This document shows positions 63,776-64,000 of a stretch of DNA of 64,000 nt, in pieces; position 1 is the first letter of the stretch, and every line of letters starts with the position of its first letter. The stretch is from JABFSS01 sp964449445 (GTDB lineage Bacteria; Patescibacteriota; Gracilibacteria; Peribacterales; Peribacteraceae): contig CAYUZT010000008.1 of NCBI GenBank assembly GCA_964449445.1, positions 11,165 through 75,164 on the forward strand. The letters are read 5' to 3'. A model generated the notes under the pieces. The model had not been told where the DNA came from. It searched no databases and saw only the letters and a list, made by a program, of their open reading frames with translations. Position numbers and translations under genes: made by a program.

Positions 63776-64000
63776 GCTCCGGCTAAATCTGCCTTAGCCA
63801 CGCCACAGAGAACACACTCGTTGGCTCATTATGCAAAAGGAACGTCGTGACGGAACAAGTCCGCTCCGACTCCTTGGACGCAACACATTTCAGAGACTAT
63901 TTCATCCCCCTTCCGGGGTGCTTTTCACCTTTCCCTCACGGTACTATCCGCTATTGATCTCTGCACCTGTTTAGCCTTGGATGGTGGTCCACCCAGCTTC

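Overview
The window looks like part of a small genome from the Candidate Phyla Radiation (Patescibacteria). My best guess is the Peregrinibacteria/Peribacteria lineage; this is inference. Supporting observations: genes are tightly packed with many 1-4 nt overlaps; the ribosomal-protein cluster has no rpmD (L30); lysyl-tRNA synthetase is the class I type; the 23S rRNA gene carries group I introns and extra inserts; TGA is used as an ordinary stop codon. Shine-Dalgarno sequences are nearly absent. Many monocistronic genes have a TATAAT-like box only 6-10 nt before the start codon, which implies leaderless mRNAs.

Layout. 1-9.5 kb: the end of a DUF4173 membrane protein, purB, ftsH, then a glycosylation island (GT39/PMT-like, ALG5-like GT2, ALG10-like and GT87-like enzymes). 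9.5-23 kb: small-molecule and housekeeping genes (purC, rpe, rpiB, tpiA, dprA, msrB), a methyltransferase, a second GT39 protein, tRNA-Thr(CGU), an EamA transporter, a TMTC-like membrane/TPR protein and several unknown genes. 23-46 kb: the large ribosomal-protein cluster on the minus strand, from rplC at 46 kb to rpsI at 23 kb. It is interrupted by CAP-domain proteins, a DJ-1 protein, a tandem-domain unknown protein and a toxin-antitoxin pair. It also carries secY, adk, map, infA, rpmJ and rpoA. 46-50 kb: six genes in which three paralogs of one unknown family alternate with three glycine-rich membrane proteins behind one consensus promoter. 50-59 kb: lysS (class I), an HD protein, a four-helix-bundle protein, a beta-CASP nuclease, two secreted cysteine-rich proteins, a pseudouridine synthase and small unknown genes. 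59-64 kb: 5S and most of the 23S rRNA gene on the minus strand. The 23S gene has two introns separated by a 20-nt exon, plus palindromic inserts.

The most unusual feature is non-coding. Twelve same-orientation copies of one palindromic repeat sit in the gaps of the ribosomal-protein cluster. A second palindromic family lies beside displaced, diverged copies of the 5' ends of rplN, rplB and secY, and of the 3' end of 5S rRNA. At rplN, rplB and secY the displaced start opens a mini-ORF that runs through the element and ends at or next to the current start codon, which would preserve translational coupling. A similar displaced adk start sits beside the toxin-antitoxin pair. Other palindromes built from degenerate short oligomers occur between genes, inside coding sequences and inside rRNA.
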